A stretch of DNA of 64,000 nucleotides, from the NCBI RefSeq assembly GCF_016086655.4, contig NC_052135.2, positions 16,148,363 to 16,212,362 of the forward strand, in the 5' to 3' direction. This stretch comes from Lepeophtheirus salmonis (lineage: Eukaryota; Arthropoda; Copepoda; Siphonostomatoida; Caligidae). The position numbers and the translations under genes are program-made. The stretch's first letter is position 1. Each line of letters begins with the position of its first letter. The notes below the pieces were generated by a model that worked only from the letters and a program-made list of their open reading frames with translations, ran no database searches and had not been told where the DNA came from. Of the stretch, positions 1 through 13,359 are shown in pieces.

Positions 1-533
1 ATTTAAATAGTTTGACTTCTTCATGGATATGTGACTCCCTGAACATATGTTAATGTATCTATGTACTACTACTCTATTTGAACATTTACATACATATATC
101 TTGCACCGAGAGTCATAAATAGAACAAGAGATCACAATGAATATCACTCTTCACAATACATCCCCTCACTTACAAGTAAAGGAAGTTTAATTTGGCTATA
201 AAAAATATTATTTATTAGAGGAAGAAAATTATAAATTAATTGAGATTCTAATTAATATCAATAAAAATGGACTTTTTATTATATTTTTACGAGTCAAGTT
301 CATTCATCAGGATCAACTCAGGGTACGTTTCTATCATTGAAAAAGGGGAGCAGTAGATTCCCTCCCGCAGATCTCTTCTTCAACTGCAAGAAAGAATTTC
401 GTCATTAATGATAAATGTAATTGAATATTTTATCTTAGAAGCAATTAGAAACAGTGGATTTAAGAAAAAAGTTGAGGATGAATGAAAACCTGCAAGGCTG
501 TTAGTGTACCACCAATTTATACTTTGTTTTCAT
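1..533. other. Non-coding, nothing recognised
   Basis: AT-rich sequence with stops in all frames at short intervals. I see no gene, RNA or repeat that recurs elsewhere in the window. Confidence 0.5.
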
Positions 534-801
534 TAGTGTTGTTTTCGGTTTGAAAATCTTAGACTGGTCTAAGACTGTTATAATTTTTATTGGACCGAAC
601 TAATTCCGTCTTTTAAAGAAGTTTGGTCTGAATCTGTTCATAAAATAAACTATGGGTTTAAATATTGAGATATATTGGTTTGAAAACGATTAAATTTTGG
701 TTTGCGGTCTGGATCGAAATATCGGCCCAAATCGCTCTATAAAAAAATATTTAATACCGAACAAAAAAAAATCGGTCTTGGACCGAGTTTCAACATTAGT
801 T
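534..801 (-). repeat. Family-1 (GGTC/GACC) element, copy 1
   Basis: The ends are TTAGTGTTGTTTTCGG on the left and CCGAGTTTCAACATTAG on the right, which are imperfect inverted repeats of each other. The interior is dense in GGTC, GACC and CGGTC words, for example GACTGGTCTAAGAC near 560 and TTGGACCGAGTTTC near 778. The same words in the same order, reverse-complemented, occur at 19905-20565 and 60322-60586. No coding capacity is visible, so this is a non-autonomous element. About 268 bp long; the exact ends and any target duplication are uncertain. Confidence 0.65.
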
Positions 802-1349
802 CTCATATCGTTATTATTTAAAGACTGAGATCAATATATTCAAGGAGACAACTTAGGGTTTTAGATTTAGGAAATGGAAGTATTTATTTAAAAGACTGGC
901 GAAGAGTTTAGAAATGGTATTTATTGATCATCAAGTATAAGTTTTAAGCAACTAATTAGTCGTTTAAGAGTATTATTTTTCTAATACAAAAATCATCTTA
1001 AAATTCTCAAATTTTAATTAGTCAGAAAATATATAAATAGTCTCATCGTCGCCAACTTCTTGTTAATATTTTTCAAATTAACCACCAGGTGTAACTTTTG
1101 TAATAATAATCAAATTTCAGAAATCGTTTCAGAAATGAGGTTTTTAAATATGTCTCAGGGATACAACTCAATAAAAATATAAAGATTCAATCATATCCAT
1201 CCATGGTTAAAAATATATTTCTTCCTTTATCCTAGAAGGGCACTTCAAATTCCATGAGAGACAGGCTCATGTCTAAGATTTTGAATTAGGATTTTGAGGT
1301 TGATTAGCCCGAGATAACATTCATATTTAAGAATATCTAAGAATAATTG
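802..1349. other. Non-coding, nothing recognised
   Basis: AT-rich intergenic-like sequence without an open frame of note or a repeat that I can match elsewhere in the window. Confidence 0.5.
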
Positions 1350-1832
1350 TCCATTCTATTTGCCAAATAAATTATCATTAAACCATTCGGAGACGCGGCA
1401 AGTTGCACTTAAAGTAGGCGGCGAAATTGATGGTTACAATATTGATAGACTAATTAAAGTTTATAAACTATAACTAAAAGTATTGGGTACCAGGGGAGTT
1501 GCTAGCCTTTTTTTTTTTTTTTTTCTTTTTTTTTTGAGGTGGCTCTCTAGCTCCCCCACCAAAAAAATATATATCATATATATAATAAACCAATTTATAT
1601 CCGTAATTGTATTACGGTGTTGATAATTTTTGGGGCTAAGGCCCACCAAATAATGAAAACTTACCACGCTTCTGCTGGGTACAAAGTCTATAATTGACTC
1701 AAATATGGCCTATGAAATATTGGGTTGTATGTGTAATATATATGTACTATGTAAAGTAAAAAAACACATTGGGAATATGTCATTTTCTTGATTTTTATTC
1801 AAGATTATTTTTATGTTGACGCACCTAATTTA
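1350..1832 (+). repeat. Family-D repeat, copy 1, interrupted by a G/C-capped T tract
   Basis: The left part (1370-1440) contains GTTGCACTTAAAGTAG and the right part (1690-1832) contains TATGAAATATTGGGTTGTAT followed by TTTTTATGTTGACGCACC. These blocks recur in the same order at 36590-36970 and 53720-55040. Between them (1493-1557) is a T tract of about 28 bases bracketed by GGGGAG...CTAG and CTAG...CTCCCC. This is followed by a GGGGCTAAGGCCC block resembling the R-family head, suggesting an R insertion inside D. Function unknown. Confidence 0.55.
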
Positions 1833-4097
1833 TTGCACACTTATTTATTACTATGTTTGGAGGAACATTTTAAAATAATTGATTGTTGAGCACAAAAATC
1901 TAGGATGTGGTCAAAATTCTGCAATTTTAGTAGAATACATTAGTATCGTTTTGGGGGAAGTGCAGGAACACCTAGTGCCCACAAGGTTTTCTCATTTCCC
2001 TCAATTTTTGTTGAGTAAGATCCTGGCAAAACATTAGCAAAATTACGGATCTGGGGAAGTATTCGGATATCGTTAGATAATAATAAATACTGTCAAATTT
2101 AAATATTAATTTAATACTTTAATAAGAAGGAATAAATTTTAAGCTGGTACATAATATATTGTCAAATCTTATTTTTATTATCATTATAGTATGCAGGTTG
2201 ATTTTTTAGAGCCCGTGGGTGTCCTTTTTTTAATTATGTAACCTGATCTAACTCACAGCGAAACACTTAAGTATTAAATGATAAACAAGCTAATTATATA
2301 ATGTACCTACTTGTATTGTCAATATATGTACGTTAATTTGTGTATTGTGTATGAAAAGAAAAAAGGGACTTGGAATGTACAGGGTTATTGTTTTACTAAA
2401 TTTACATCATTTTGAAACGTTGTTGAGTATAATTGATTATAGATTCATATACCACACCATTTACATTCATGAATAACACAAAAATATACCGTGTATTTTG
2501 TTGTAAGCTGTCGATGTCTCTGGTTCTTTTCTCCTCATCAGTGTTCTGAACGTTGATTGGTTGACTTAGAATAAGCTCTTTTAAAGCTGCGAACAATTCA
2601 TAACAATCATTGAATAATTAATCCGTATAAGGAAGAATTGTCTAAACGCTACCAACTGATTTTGAGACTTATTTCTGTTTCTATTCAAAGGAAAGATTGC
2701 GTGATACAGTAAAGGTAACAGTGTGGAATATTTCATTGTACCGTGAATGAGTTCAAGCGAAGTATTTATCCCAAGCAGGCTGTCCACTAAGCTACGTCAC
2801 TCCATATACGGATTTTAGTTGCTCCACGATCTGTTGAAGAATATTGTCATTGAATGAATGAATCATTAATTTAATTCAATTAAAACGTTAAAAAAATAAC
2901 AGTGTCATACAATAATACACATTCATATAAATATTTTTACAGGGTTGTGCCCTACAACAAATGTTAAGAGTTATGTACAAGCATATGTAAATGCATGGAT
3001 CAATCAATATTGGAGAAAACAAAAATACCAAATCTAAAAGTATCGAATTTCAAATATGTATTTTTTACATATATTTAACCTCATTTGATTAGACGTCTTT
3101 CATATCAATGTATCATTAACTGTCAAAAATAAAGTGAGCTGATTAGTTACAAGAATCAAATGGGAGTGTAAGAGGAGGGAGGGGGAAAATTAACATTGAA
3201 AGCCTGTCAAACTTCAACAATCTGGAGTCCATGTCATACACCTAAATCTGCATTCTTTATAGAGACAGAAAAAAAATTATTGTAGCTCATACGATTGTGG
3301 ATATGAGTACAGGTAATTTCTTGGTCTCTTCAATGATGAAGATTCCTACAAACAATAATCTTCAAAGTCTAGCTTGTTCAAAGAAGTCCACTTAATTACC
3401 AATTAGAAGTACATGAGTCGTCGTTTGAGGACTTAAGACACTATACTAGTAAGGCTATTACTAAGATATTTTATTTTTTGGGGGAGTCCCAATTTTTGAC
3501 GAATCTCTTATAATTTTGAAGGAACGTTTTTATTATAATGCCAAATTTGACAAATAAAATGTTAAACATGTGATAAAAGACAAAATTGACAAGTAACTTA
3601 TTTTCTTTGGAAAGACGAATTAGGCAAAAAAACTTGTTTTTAAAGTTTTTCAGTTAAAATGTATTCGAAGACAAATGTGGAAAAAAAATTGAGCAATTTG
3701 ACAAATAACATTTTTTAGAATACGGAAAATTATAAATTTAAATTTGACAATTGTGACGACGAAAAGAAATAATATACATAATGAAAAAACGTTTTCTTTT
3801 CAACTAATTCGAGAACAACCATTTCCTCACTTGTAGTTACGGGCCTGAGTAGAAGTAAAATTTAAAAAAAAATTGAGATTTCTCATTGAAATGAGAAATT
3901 TGATTCATATGATTTCAAAAGAAATAATTATGACTTATATTAAAATTTGTGGGCAGTAGGCACTGGAACCAGGAGATAGATGTCCCATCCTCAGATTTAC
4001 TAGTATATTGTAAATTCTTGAAACTTTATATAATAATACACCTGAGATACGTTCGAACGAATAAAACTCGTATGTCAAAGTATTAATGTACATATTA
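1833..4097. other. Non-coding; minor AATTTGACAA reiteration
   Basis: No gene recognised. Between about 3535 and 3770 the word ATTTGACAA or a close variant recurs several times in AT-rich sequence. Open frames of 60-70 codons in this stretch show no domain or codon pattern suggesting real proteins. Confidence 0.45.
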
Positions 4098-4341
4098 TTG
4101 TGTTGGTACTTACTTGAGGCTGTATGTAGACTATAGTTCAGTCTTAGTCGGATCCTGTTCAGTTCAGTGGACAAATTTTAAAAATTTCCGTCCTCCATGA
4201 CGTCAATCAACTTTATTTATTTTATTCTTAGTCTCATTTCTAGTACTTACAGTCCTAAGGTCCTGTCACAATAACAGAGAGGGTTGGTTGAAGACTGAAC
4301 TGTACTGAACCAAATAAATAAGTACAGAGACAACACTAAGC
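4098..4341. repeat. Family-2 element (TACTTATTTA ends), copy A
   Basis: The left end GTGTTGGTACTTACTTG and the right end AAATAAGTACAGAGACAAC are inverted relatives, with GTTCAGTTCAG on one side and GACTGAACTGTACTGAAC on the other. A second copy with the same layout is at 62837-63107. The middle holds a perfect TGACGTCA palindrome (4198-4205) followed by ATCAACTTTATTT, matched in copy B by TGACATCACTCAACTTTATTT. About 244 bp, no coding capacity, MITE-like. Confidence 0.6.
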
Positions 4342-5040
4342 GTTGGAGATGATAATTTTTTAGAATTACTTCAATTTTTCACAGATATTTATATCTAATT
4401 CTATATAAATTTGAGACTATAATTTTAAAACTTTTTAAATTTAGTAATACATTTCTTAGATGACTTTTTCTTATAAATGCATTTCTTTGATGGTGTTTTA
4501 AGTATGAAGACATTTCTGATATTTTTTATGTCCTTTTTTATAAGAGTATTTTTTGGAACAAACTAATTTTTTAAAAAGAAGTATCTTTCGTGACGTACAT
4601 TTTATTGTTTGACTTTTAAGTTGAATATATCATTTTATTTTAGGTTCATATAAATAAATAAAATAGACAGCCAAAATATTGCTAATTAATTGCCCGAACA
4701 TTCTTTGGTTTGATAAAATGTGAGGACAATTTTCCCGTCGCCCAAAAAATTATATTACAACTATTTATAATGTATTTCGTATGTACTTAAAATATAATTA
4801 ATATTTCCAAAATGGTCTCCCGGTTAAAAAATTATATCTGTTCCCCGATTTACGATCGTTAATAATTATGTATTTTCATTTGAATTTTATCATTGCAAAT
4901 CCAATACATAATGGTTGTTATGCTAAAATAATATCAGTTCCTGACATACTCAAAAATAGGAATCATATTTTTTTTTGGTTTAATATTTTTAATGAATAAA
5001 GACATGAATTAAGAAATATCCTTTTAAATGAGGCATATCA
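4342..5040. other. Non-coding, nothing recognised
   Basis: AT-rich, no supported gene or matching repeat. Confidence 0.5.
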
Positions 5041-5394
5041 ATGAGGACTTGACTTGTAGTTGAGCATAATATAAATATTACACTTTGACATGAAAAACTT
5101 GACATCGGTTTAGAGTCAGAGACTCACTGCAATTTAGTGAATTCGTCCCACCTCTAACTAATTACCCATTCCTAGATGTGGGTAAATGGAAATGAGTCAA
5201 TATTTTGAAGACTTGGGACTCAACTTGATCACACAATCAAAGCTCAATAGTTGATTTGGACTCGAAAACTAAGATTCGATTTGGACAAGAAAGTTAATTG
5301 AACTTCTTAGCTGGATATAAAGTACTCTTTAAACAATATTATATTTTGAGGACTTGAACTGGACTCGAACAAAATATTTAAAGACTTGAGATCT
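5041..5394 (+). repeat. CAAGTC/GACTTG motif-dense element (family G), copy 1
   Basis: The words GACTTG, GACTCG, ACTTGA and their variants recur more than ten times, for example TTTTGAAGACTTGGGACTC near 5201 and GAGGACTTGAACTGGACTCG near 5347. The reverse-complement vocabulary fills 56390-56660, and a shorter piece lies at 11515-11612. No coding capacity. This is a dispersed non-coding repeat of unknown class. Confidence 0.55.
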
Positions 5395-7965
5395 CTCATT
5401 TATTAATTACTTAAATATTATTAGTGGAAAAAAGGGACATTATTTACGCAGCTAATAAATTGGGTTTTTTTTCTTCTGTGAATAAGACGTTAATGAAAAC
5501 ATATCAGGGACATCTGAGCTTCTTAATAATATTTCTTCAAAAATATATCCTCATAAACAAATTAGAGTAAATCGTTGACACTCAACAACGGCTATGATGC
5601 CTCACGTGGAGTAAGAAAATTGCAGTGAGAGTAGCATCATCCAATTACAAGTTTTTTTTTGTGTAGTTTACAATGTTGTCGATACTGTTGTTAGGATTGT
5701 AATTCTTGGTAAAGGAGGCAAGACTTGTTTTATAAATGGTACTGATAATTATAGGTAATAGGTACACCTTTTCATTCGAATCAAACGACAAAGAAGACGA
5801 TAAAAACTGATGAGGCGCGGACGGAAGAAGTAGTATCGACAATAGATCTTGTCATTAGGATCCTTATTTCCGTTGTTTCCTTACGACTGGACATCAAGAA
5901 GTAAAAAAAACACGCGGCACTCTATGGTCTTGTATGCAATTATATAACATATCGCAAACAATCATATTGAAAGAAAATAATATTGCTTCACGTCGAGTTC
6001 AAGGAGATGTCGGATGAAATTTGTTGTGTTTTTTTATGATGTTGTCTTCTGTTTGCCGAATCCTCTTCTTTTTTCTCCTTACATATCCAAGGTCAATTTT
6101 TCGGAAATAATCAAAAAAAAAAAAGCAATTTGTTAAGTTTTTTTTGATGACCGACTACACATGAAGAAGAGATTTTAAGCAATTAAGGAAAAACTGTAAT
6201 GATGTGAAGGATAAAGTCAGCGCCTCTTGTGGAGGAGCAAAACCATAGAACCACCAAGTATTTTTTCTACTTTAATTATATGTAGAAGTACTCTATAGTA
6301 TAATTTGTATTAAATAATTGAAGTCCACTTGCTCTAAGTAAACCGCCATACCCTGAACTCTTCTAGTTCCAAGTCAAATCCGTGGGTCCACGTGTTTTCA
6401 ATTCTAATAAGGTCGTTCGAAGCTCACGAACAGTATATATATATATATTTATTTTTATTTTTTATAAAGTAGACATGTTAAATTATTTACTATTGCATTT
6501 CCACTATTGGAGGGGGAGGTCCAATACACTTCAACTTAAGATAAAGTCTAATAGCAGAGGACCAAATATCATTTACATCTGATAGGGCCATAAGACAGTT
6601 TGATTTAGTATGATGAAGTTTCTCTTGGGTCAAGATACTCGAAAATGCAGCTCAAAGTGTGAGACAAGCTCTTTGTAAAAATAAAATATCAGAGATGGAA
6701 ACTTGGACTATAGAAAAGCCTTAACATTATATAATAACTATATACTTAATTATTTGATTTATATGAGTTCAGCACTCATTTTTAATAACGAACCTGTGTA
6801 GTTAAACATTATATATATATAAAGATGGAATGCGCATAATATAAAATAAAAAATCCAAGTATGGAGTATCTACGTGTGATTGTGCTCATGAAAAACAGAG
6901 AGTAACATTGAGGATTCATCGGGGAGTTATCTTTCATATTATTAAAGCAATGTGTGTCTGTTAGTCGACACCTAATTACTCTGAGCAAGGCCTGGTATAT
7001 TACCTTATGAGAATTTTGAATGAGAATAAAGAATACAATTTTCAAACTCCACCTATGCTCCATAGACCATAAAGTATAAAAACATAGCCCTGTATCAAAT
7101 ATGAGTATATGATGGGTTACCTTGGCGGATGCTAGTATATGTACATTAGAGATAGGACAAAGGAGTGTAGAGAACACCTTTTCCTATCCTTCGTATTGTT
7201 ATTATTTTAACATGTTGCTGCACTCATTTGATTATTTCCATTGTTTGAAGACTCTTCCAGCTGATCTTTTCCATTATTCCATTATTATTATTCTATGAAC
7301 ATTGAATATACATACATATGTAGGTAGGCTGAAAAAATAAGACGGAAAAGAGCCTGGGATTAAATGATTGACGTATGAAATCAGTCATTTGAAAGGAGAA
7401 TGAGTAGAGAGAAAAACATGAAGGAAATCTAATCCCTTAGTAGATGGAGTTGGGTAGTTGAGGGAGTAGTAATCTAATGGACTACTACGATGGATGGATC
7501 ATAATATATTTTCCTTCTTACTAAAAGGTACTCAACAGAAAAGAGAATTACTTATGAATATATTTATTTATTGTAATTTGAATATTGTTATTTAAGAATT
7601 ATGGAAAGTCTTAAACCACATTAAACTAATTAGGTATATGTATAGTATAGAGCATTTGGTCCATTTTTCAGAAACCTTTGAAAAAATATGTAATGATATA
7701 TAATATGTGATTCGTCAACATAAGAACAATCATGAAAAATTATCAAAAAAAAGAGAAAATCCAAAGTTATATTTTTACTTCATGTATGCATACAGCCCAA
7801 TATTTCATATACATATTTAAGTGAACTATGGGGTCTGTACTCAAATTTGTGGGATAAGATAAGATACCCAAAAATTGTAGGTATAGTTTAAAATCTATAT
7901 TTAATTTATGAGACTTATATTGGGAACATCAATTTTGATTACTTTAAGAACAATTTGCAGGTCAG
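5395..7965. other. Non-coding; a D-like fragment near 7795
   Basis: No gene recognised. The longest open frame (6809-7177, minus, 122 codons) has no recognisable domain and lies in ordinary AT-rich sequence, so I do not call it. At 7795-7826 a short reverse-strand fragment matches the D-family words TATGAAATATTGGG and TTGTATG. Confidence 0.45.
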
Positions 7966-8248
7966 AATTTTTCGGAAAAAAAAAAAATCAAAAATCCAAA
8001 GCTTTTCGCAAAAAAAAAATTTTTTTTAAATAAATTTCAAAATCAACAGCCGTTGACAAAAAAAAATCAAATATTAAATTTTTTGGAGAATAATTTCAAA
8101 AATCCATAGCTATTCCCAGAAAATTAAATTTTTTGTAAAAACAATTAAAAAATATATTAAAATTTAAAATACTAAATTTTCCATGAAAAATTCCTTAATT
8201 GGGGGTGGGCTGTAGCCCCTCCAGCCCACCACCTGCAGCCGCGCCTGA
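7966..8248 (-). repeat. R-family element, copy 1
   Basis: AT-rich sub-units containing AAAATCCATAGCTATTC-type cores run into AATTCCTTAATTGGGGG. They are followed by GGGCTGTAGCCCCTCCAG and CCCACCACCTGCAG. The G/C-rich cap with the dyad GGGCT...AGCCC is shared with the copies at 18580, 29680, 41278 and 51403 on this strand and with the copies at 22170 and 43366 on the other. Non-coding. Confidence 0.7.
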
Positions 8249-11038
8249 TAACACTAGTAGGAAAATTATTTAAACTACTCGAAATACACAATTGTTTGTA
8301 TTTCGGAGTAATCAAAAATTCGCGTTTTAGTATGAGAAAACCCGCATTTTTCTACATATTAGTTGAAATACTACTAAACTTACTTCCTTAAAATTAGCAG
8401 TTCTCAAACTTTTACCCTTCATTCCATTGAATGAAGAACCTTCGTATGACTACTTCTGACTTTGCTTCCAAATAAAAAAATCAAATTATTAAATAAATTG
8501 TAGATGAAACGAACACCTTTGTTTTTTACATTTATGACAGAACCGTTCATGGCTCCCAAAAATTCTAGCCATTTTAAGAACCAACAGTGTACACGAATTA
8601 ATTCAAAGAAATAACAGACTGACATTCATCTTTGTACAAAAATTTATCATGTAATAGGTTAAAATTCCTTCCATTCGACATGGTTACATTTATAGTTTTT
8701 CTATCAAATGCTGATATATAAAAGATTTTTCAGATTTTCCATTTGATCTAATATATGCTCCAACATTAAAATGGTTCAGAGCCCCCACCCTATGGATTGT
8801 AGACAACTTTGCTGGAGAATATGAGTATATTTCAACTCGTTACCTTTACAAGTTGAATATGATTTATACTGCATCTGCTTAATGAGCTTTACAATTTATG
8901 GATCGATCCACATACACCAATATTTGTTCAGGTATAATATAGATATTATCAGCGCAATTTTTTCAGATCACATTCATATTAAGCTATTTGAAAAATATTC
9001 ATGAATTATTCAAAATTGTAATATTTATTGAGGTAATTTAGCTCAATACATTCTTCACGGGAGGAAAATATATCTGATTTTGTATCGTTGTTATAAAATT
9101 GCATTCTTATGTTAATTTGATGCGGATCTTATTGATCAGGAGGTTCTTTAGTCAACCATATTTTTTACTATATTTATTTATGATATCCCCAACTGCTACT
9201 TGAGTCATGTTGATTGTCTTCTCATAAGGTAATTACTACATAGTTTTATAGAAGAACAAAAATCCCTCAGTTTACTTCCCAATATCAACGGATAGAATCA
9301 TGAAAGAATCTGACATTTTTGTAATAAAAACTTCATATTTCTTTTACAATGCCAAAAAATATTATTTTTTCTACCCCTCAACGTATGTACACAAGAAATG
9401 ATCACAACGCAAAAAAAAAAGATGGAAAAAAAAATGAAACAGTTTTTTGAAATCTTATGTAATAAATAACAATCGTATATCTATCACTCACTTCCCTGGT
9501 TTTGCTTTGAATAAAAATCGTTTGGGGAGTGTGAACAACAAATTATATGAATAAAATTTATTTATTTATTTATTTTTTTGTTAAAATGGAACTTTTGTTA
9601 AAAGAAAAATAAATGTTTACTAGAATGTGTTTCCTTTCTTTGAATTGGTTATAGCCTTGAGAATTCTTAAGGGGACATCTTCAAAAAAAAATTCTCATGA
9701 TGGTTTTTTTGATCATTTTGTTGCTCTCTCAAGACGACAACAACAGATGTGCATTACTCCCAACTCTAAATAATAACATTTTAGATAGGATCACTCTTTT
9801 ACTAAGTGAAAAGACGCATTGCCAAATGGAAAATGGTAATAATTCCTAATCCTTAAATACTAAGAAAATCGACTTATATATTAGTATACATACATTAACG
9901 AAATATCTATATTTAACATGGGCAAATTTCTGAGATCTTCATACTCAAAGTACAGTCAAATCCTAATAATATCAACTTATTATCGTTAACAATTTTTTTT
10001 TTTACTTCATAAACAACTTCTCATAAGAGCATCCTTATTTATTTTTTTAAATCCTGTGGGCGCCCCAAAGCAGCGTTTTCATTGAAACCAAGATGTTGTT
10101 TATAGTATTATGTCTCAAGTCCTGGCTCCCAACTCCAATCTCTTCAATATTTTTATCAAGTCCAGTTCGAGTCAGATAATTATTTATTTGTTGATTTTAG
10201 CCTCAACTCTTGGATCCACTACTCAAATTTTTCAAATTTGGAATTGTTACAAAATTAGAATATCTAGTGTTACTGCACTAAACAGTCGCTTTTTCAGTTT
10301 AAGACATTAAGATTTGTAAAATTATACCATATATACATAACTTTTATGTGTCAAAATTGACTCGTTTAACATGACTCTATAACATAAATATTGTGTACAA
10401 GTTGTAATTTCTTCGTCTTAAAATGCATTATTTAATTACATCATTGGTAATTCTAATTAATAACCAACTATGAATTGATATTATCATTTAATTTTGATCT
10501 ATTATGTATTTATGTGTAATATAGCATTGGGTATTTCAACTTTATAATGTGCCAGAGAATACTTACATTCTTTTAATTTTTATTAAATAGCAAAAGTTAC
10601 ACCATTAATATACCAATCCTGCATGGAATATTCATTCATTGTATGATTCTCATCCCAAGTACTGTAAATCCTTCATTTAAAATATTTCTATCTCTTTGCA
10701 GTTGTATATTATTTATCAACCAGTTAATAAAAGCATTATCAAGTTAATGACTATTAAATACTATTTGCTTTGTGTTTGATTACTTTCAATATGAGTCATT
10801 TTTAACTTAGATATGGAAAAGGTTTAGATTAAGTTACTTTTACATTTAATGGTTAAGCTTTTTGTTTATTCCAGTTATAAATTAGTTATAGCAAATCAAA
10901 ATTAATGTCCACAACCAGTCCTCAATAGTTAAGTTGCATATCATTCATTATACCTTGCTATTTATTCCGACTATATTTGCTTGTTTTTCCAATAAAAGGC
11001 ACTTCGCAGAGTACTTAATCAATCATAACTAATAAAAA
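8249..11038. other. Non-coding; short ACTCGA-type fragment
   Basis: No gene recognised. 8262-8390 shares ACTCGAAAT and GGAGTAAT words with the ACTCGA-dense stretch at 20700-21015. A TTTATTTA simple run lies near 9557-9575. A faint CAAGTCC/GAGTC-rich patch lies at 10105-10180. Confidence 0.4.
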
Positions 11039-11147
11039 AATTGTGATGGGGCAATTAGTTGGAATCAGAGACTTGGGTGTTTTTTCTGAATTCAGGATCG
11101 GCATCGGGAAAATAATATTTAATTTGCGATTCCAATTATTATTCCTT
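11039..11147 (+). repeat. GATTCC/GGAATC motif element (family F), copy 1
   Basis: Starts TTGTGATGGGGCAATTAG and contains TTCAGGATCGGCATCGGGAA and AATTTGCGATTCCAAT. The reverse complement of 26905-27016 reads the same words in the same order (GTGATGGG, ATTAAG, GTGTTTTTTTCTGG, GGCACCGGAAAA, TTTGCGATTCC). Non-coding dispersed repeat. Confidence 0.6.
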
Positions 11148-11189
11148 ACTGGTATTTAACTATTTATTACTTTTCTAGGCTATGATAAA

Positions 11190-11485
11190 AAAGCCACATC
11201 CGAAATTAAGGAATTTTTGCTTTTTACTAGAAAATTTGAAATTTAATTTATTTTTTTAAATTTTTATCCAAAAAATGTAATATTTGATTTTTTTTAAATT
11301 TAATTTTTGAAATTTTTTAAAAAAAAAATTATTTTTTTGTGATCTGTTGTAGATTTTGGAAATTTTTTGAGAATAGCCATTGGCTTCTCAATTTTTTTTT
11401 AATAGTTGTAGTTTAAAAAAAAAAAAATTAAATATCAATTAATATGTTTGCATTTTATTTAGGGGGGGGAATCGTCACATCCCTA
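11190..11485 (+). repeat. R-family element, copy 2
   Basis: Begins with AATTAAGGAATTTTTGC and TTTTTACTAGAAAATTTG, the standard start of the R body on this strand. A long A/T run of TTTGAAATTTTT units follows, ending in a G8 run near 11461. The G/C cap upstream is poorly preserved here. Confidence 0.6.
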
Positions 11486-11514
11486 GAAAAATTTAAATGA
11501 TTCAGAGAAAATTT

Positions 11515-11612
11515 GTTAAAAAATGTTTTCGACTTCAGTAAAGTCTCAAGTTTTTATTTTTGAGTCAAGTTTCAAATCCTCAAAATCGTACTTAACTCCA
11601 AGGTCCCACCTG
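11515..11612 (-). repeat. CAAGTC motif-dense element (family G), fragment
   Basis: Contains AAGTCTCAAGTTTTTATTT, TTGAGTCAAGTTTCAAATCC and ACTTAACTCCAAGGTC, in the orientation of the copy at 56390-56660. Confidence 0.45.
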
Positions 11613-12352
11613 TGTTAGTAACTATAATTAAAATATAAAGGAATGTTTCATTCACCTATTAAGATACATCTTAATTTATAATGTATATGGGTCGTTTCAG
11701 AATACATAATATACGAATATTATTGTAGCGGGTATGTAATAAACTCATATTTGGATCATATCCATAAAAATTTATATTCGTTGTTGCATGCTTTGTAGAG
11801 GAGTCTACATATGATAAACAAATTTTGTTACTCATCCAAGGGTCGTAGAAATTCTATCTGGAATAAAGTAAAATAAATCTATTATTTATCATTATTGTTA
11901 TAGTAATACTCTTTCAAATCCGTGGACAACAATAATATATTATATTATATGTACAAAAACAGACGCACGTGCGTTCAAGATCAAAATACAATAACTCTTT
12001 CTGTACTTCTTCAAATGAAATAAATATTTGAAGAACATTATAAACCATATACAATCATATGAAAGAACAAATCCAATCCCAGTGATAAAAAAGATATCGA
12101 GAACGTTGAATGATTTTTAAGGGACTTGAAAACTACAGAAATGTAGGAAGAAATAAATACATATAATAATGAATTTCTTGGCACTGAGATTGAGTTTAAA
12201 TTAAAAGGTGTTGTCGGTATTTTGTCTACAGAAAAGTGTAGTACAACAATAGAAACAAATAAATGGTGGGTATTTCATTCGTAGTACTACCTTCAAGCGG
12301 ATTCTAATGCTTCTTTGTGTATCCATCCGACCATCAGTTAGGAGTAGTAAAT
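11613..12352. other. Non-coding, nothing recognised
   Basis: AT-rich, no supported gene and no repeat matched elsewhere in the window. Confidence 0.45.
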
Positions 12353-12895
12353 AGTAAGACACCAAAGCTTATCCAACGGAAAAGTTGGTTATGATTTACA
12401 TAATTTATGTATAAAGGATGCTTATTGGCTGCATTTACACTGACGTCATAAATTGCATCATAATTGAGGAAGACGCCATTTTGTGAGATCAAAATAGATT
12501 CTTTTACTACATAAAATGCACAAATTTCAAATAATTACGCTCCATGGATTTAATTAGCTATGTGGATAATAATAAAAACTTAACATTTGAATTGAATACT
12601 ACTTGATCCATACGATAAACATTGATATTTGAGTGAAATATCAAAGTACTAAAAATGGCTAGATCTAGTTATTTTTTATGAAGATGTACTAACATATTCT
12701 TAATACATTTGAGGGTGATATATAATAAAATTAGGCAATACATTTTTGATACATAGTCAAATTTTAGTCATTTTATTTGTTGGTCCCATTTTGAGATCCA
12801 ATAGCTCATTAATTTCCTTAATATTAAAGGAAAAGTTTTTTTTATTGTAACCCCAAAAATGGCCGATATCAATAAAGATGACGTCACGTAAAAAT
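12353..12895 (+). repeat. Family-E repeat, copy 1, upstream of cyclin D
   Basis: Shares ordered blocks with 42664-43362: AACGGAAAAGTTG, ATGTATAAAG, GACGTCATAAATTGCAT followed by ATAATTGA, ACATAAAATG(G/C)ACAAAT, ATAAACA, AAATTAGGCAAT, and a closing ATGG...ATCAA block. Two perfect TGACGTCA palindromes lie at 12441-12448 and 12879-12886, about 1.19 and 0.75 kb upstream of the cyclin D ATG. No coding capacity. Class unknown. Confidence 0.65.
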
Positions 12896-13359
12896 CATCT
12901 ATTGTCTCTGACTTCCTTAATTATATAAAATGAATTTCTATCCCAGGCCATGCCACAATTCAATTCCTGATGATCATTTGCTTTAAGCTGTAATTCTACC
13001 AACGGAATTGTAGTTGTAATGTCAAAATATCTGGATATTTCTAGTTTATATTTTCTAATGGAAGAGAATAAATGAATCTTTTTTTAACCTTGACTATGTG
13101 ATTTTCTTAAAAGATCCCATAACCCGTAATGATTTTTAATTCTTTTTTGTTTTTTGCACATACATTTGAATTCAGGATTTGATACTTCATCTACCTTGAT
13201 TTTAATACCTATTATTTATCAATTATTATATATATTTACTAGTTTAGTTAATTACTAATTAGCTAGTTTCATGTCAACGTGTTTTTTCAATGATATTATT
13301 GATAATATCTCTGTAAGATGGCGACACTTTTACTTTCTCATTTTTTATCATCGTATAAA

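Noticed and set aside
6809..7177. 122-codon open frame on the minus strand
   Set aside because: No domain, signal or repeat at protein level, and ordinary AT-rich composition; long frames of this size occur by chance in 64 kb.
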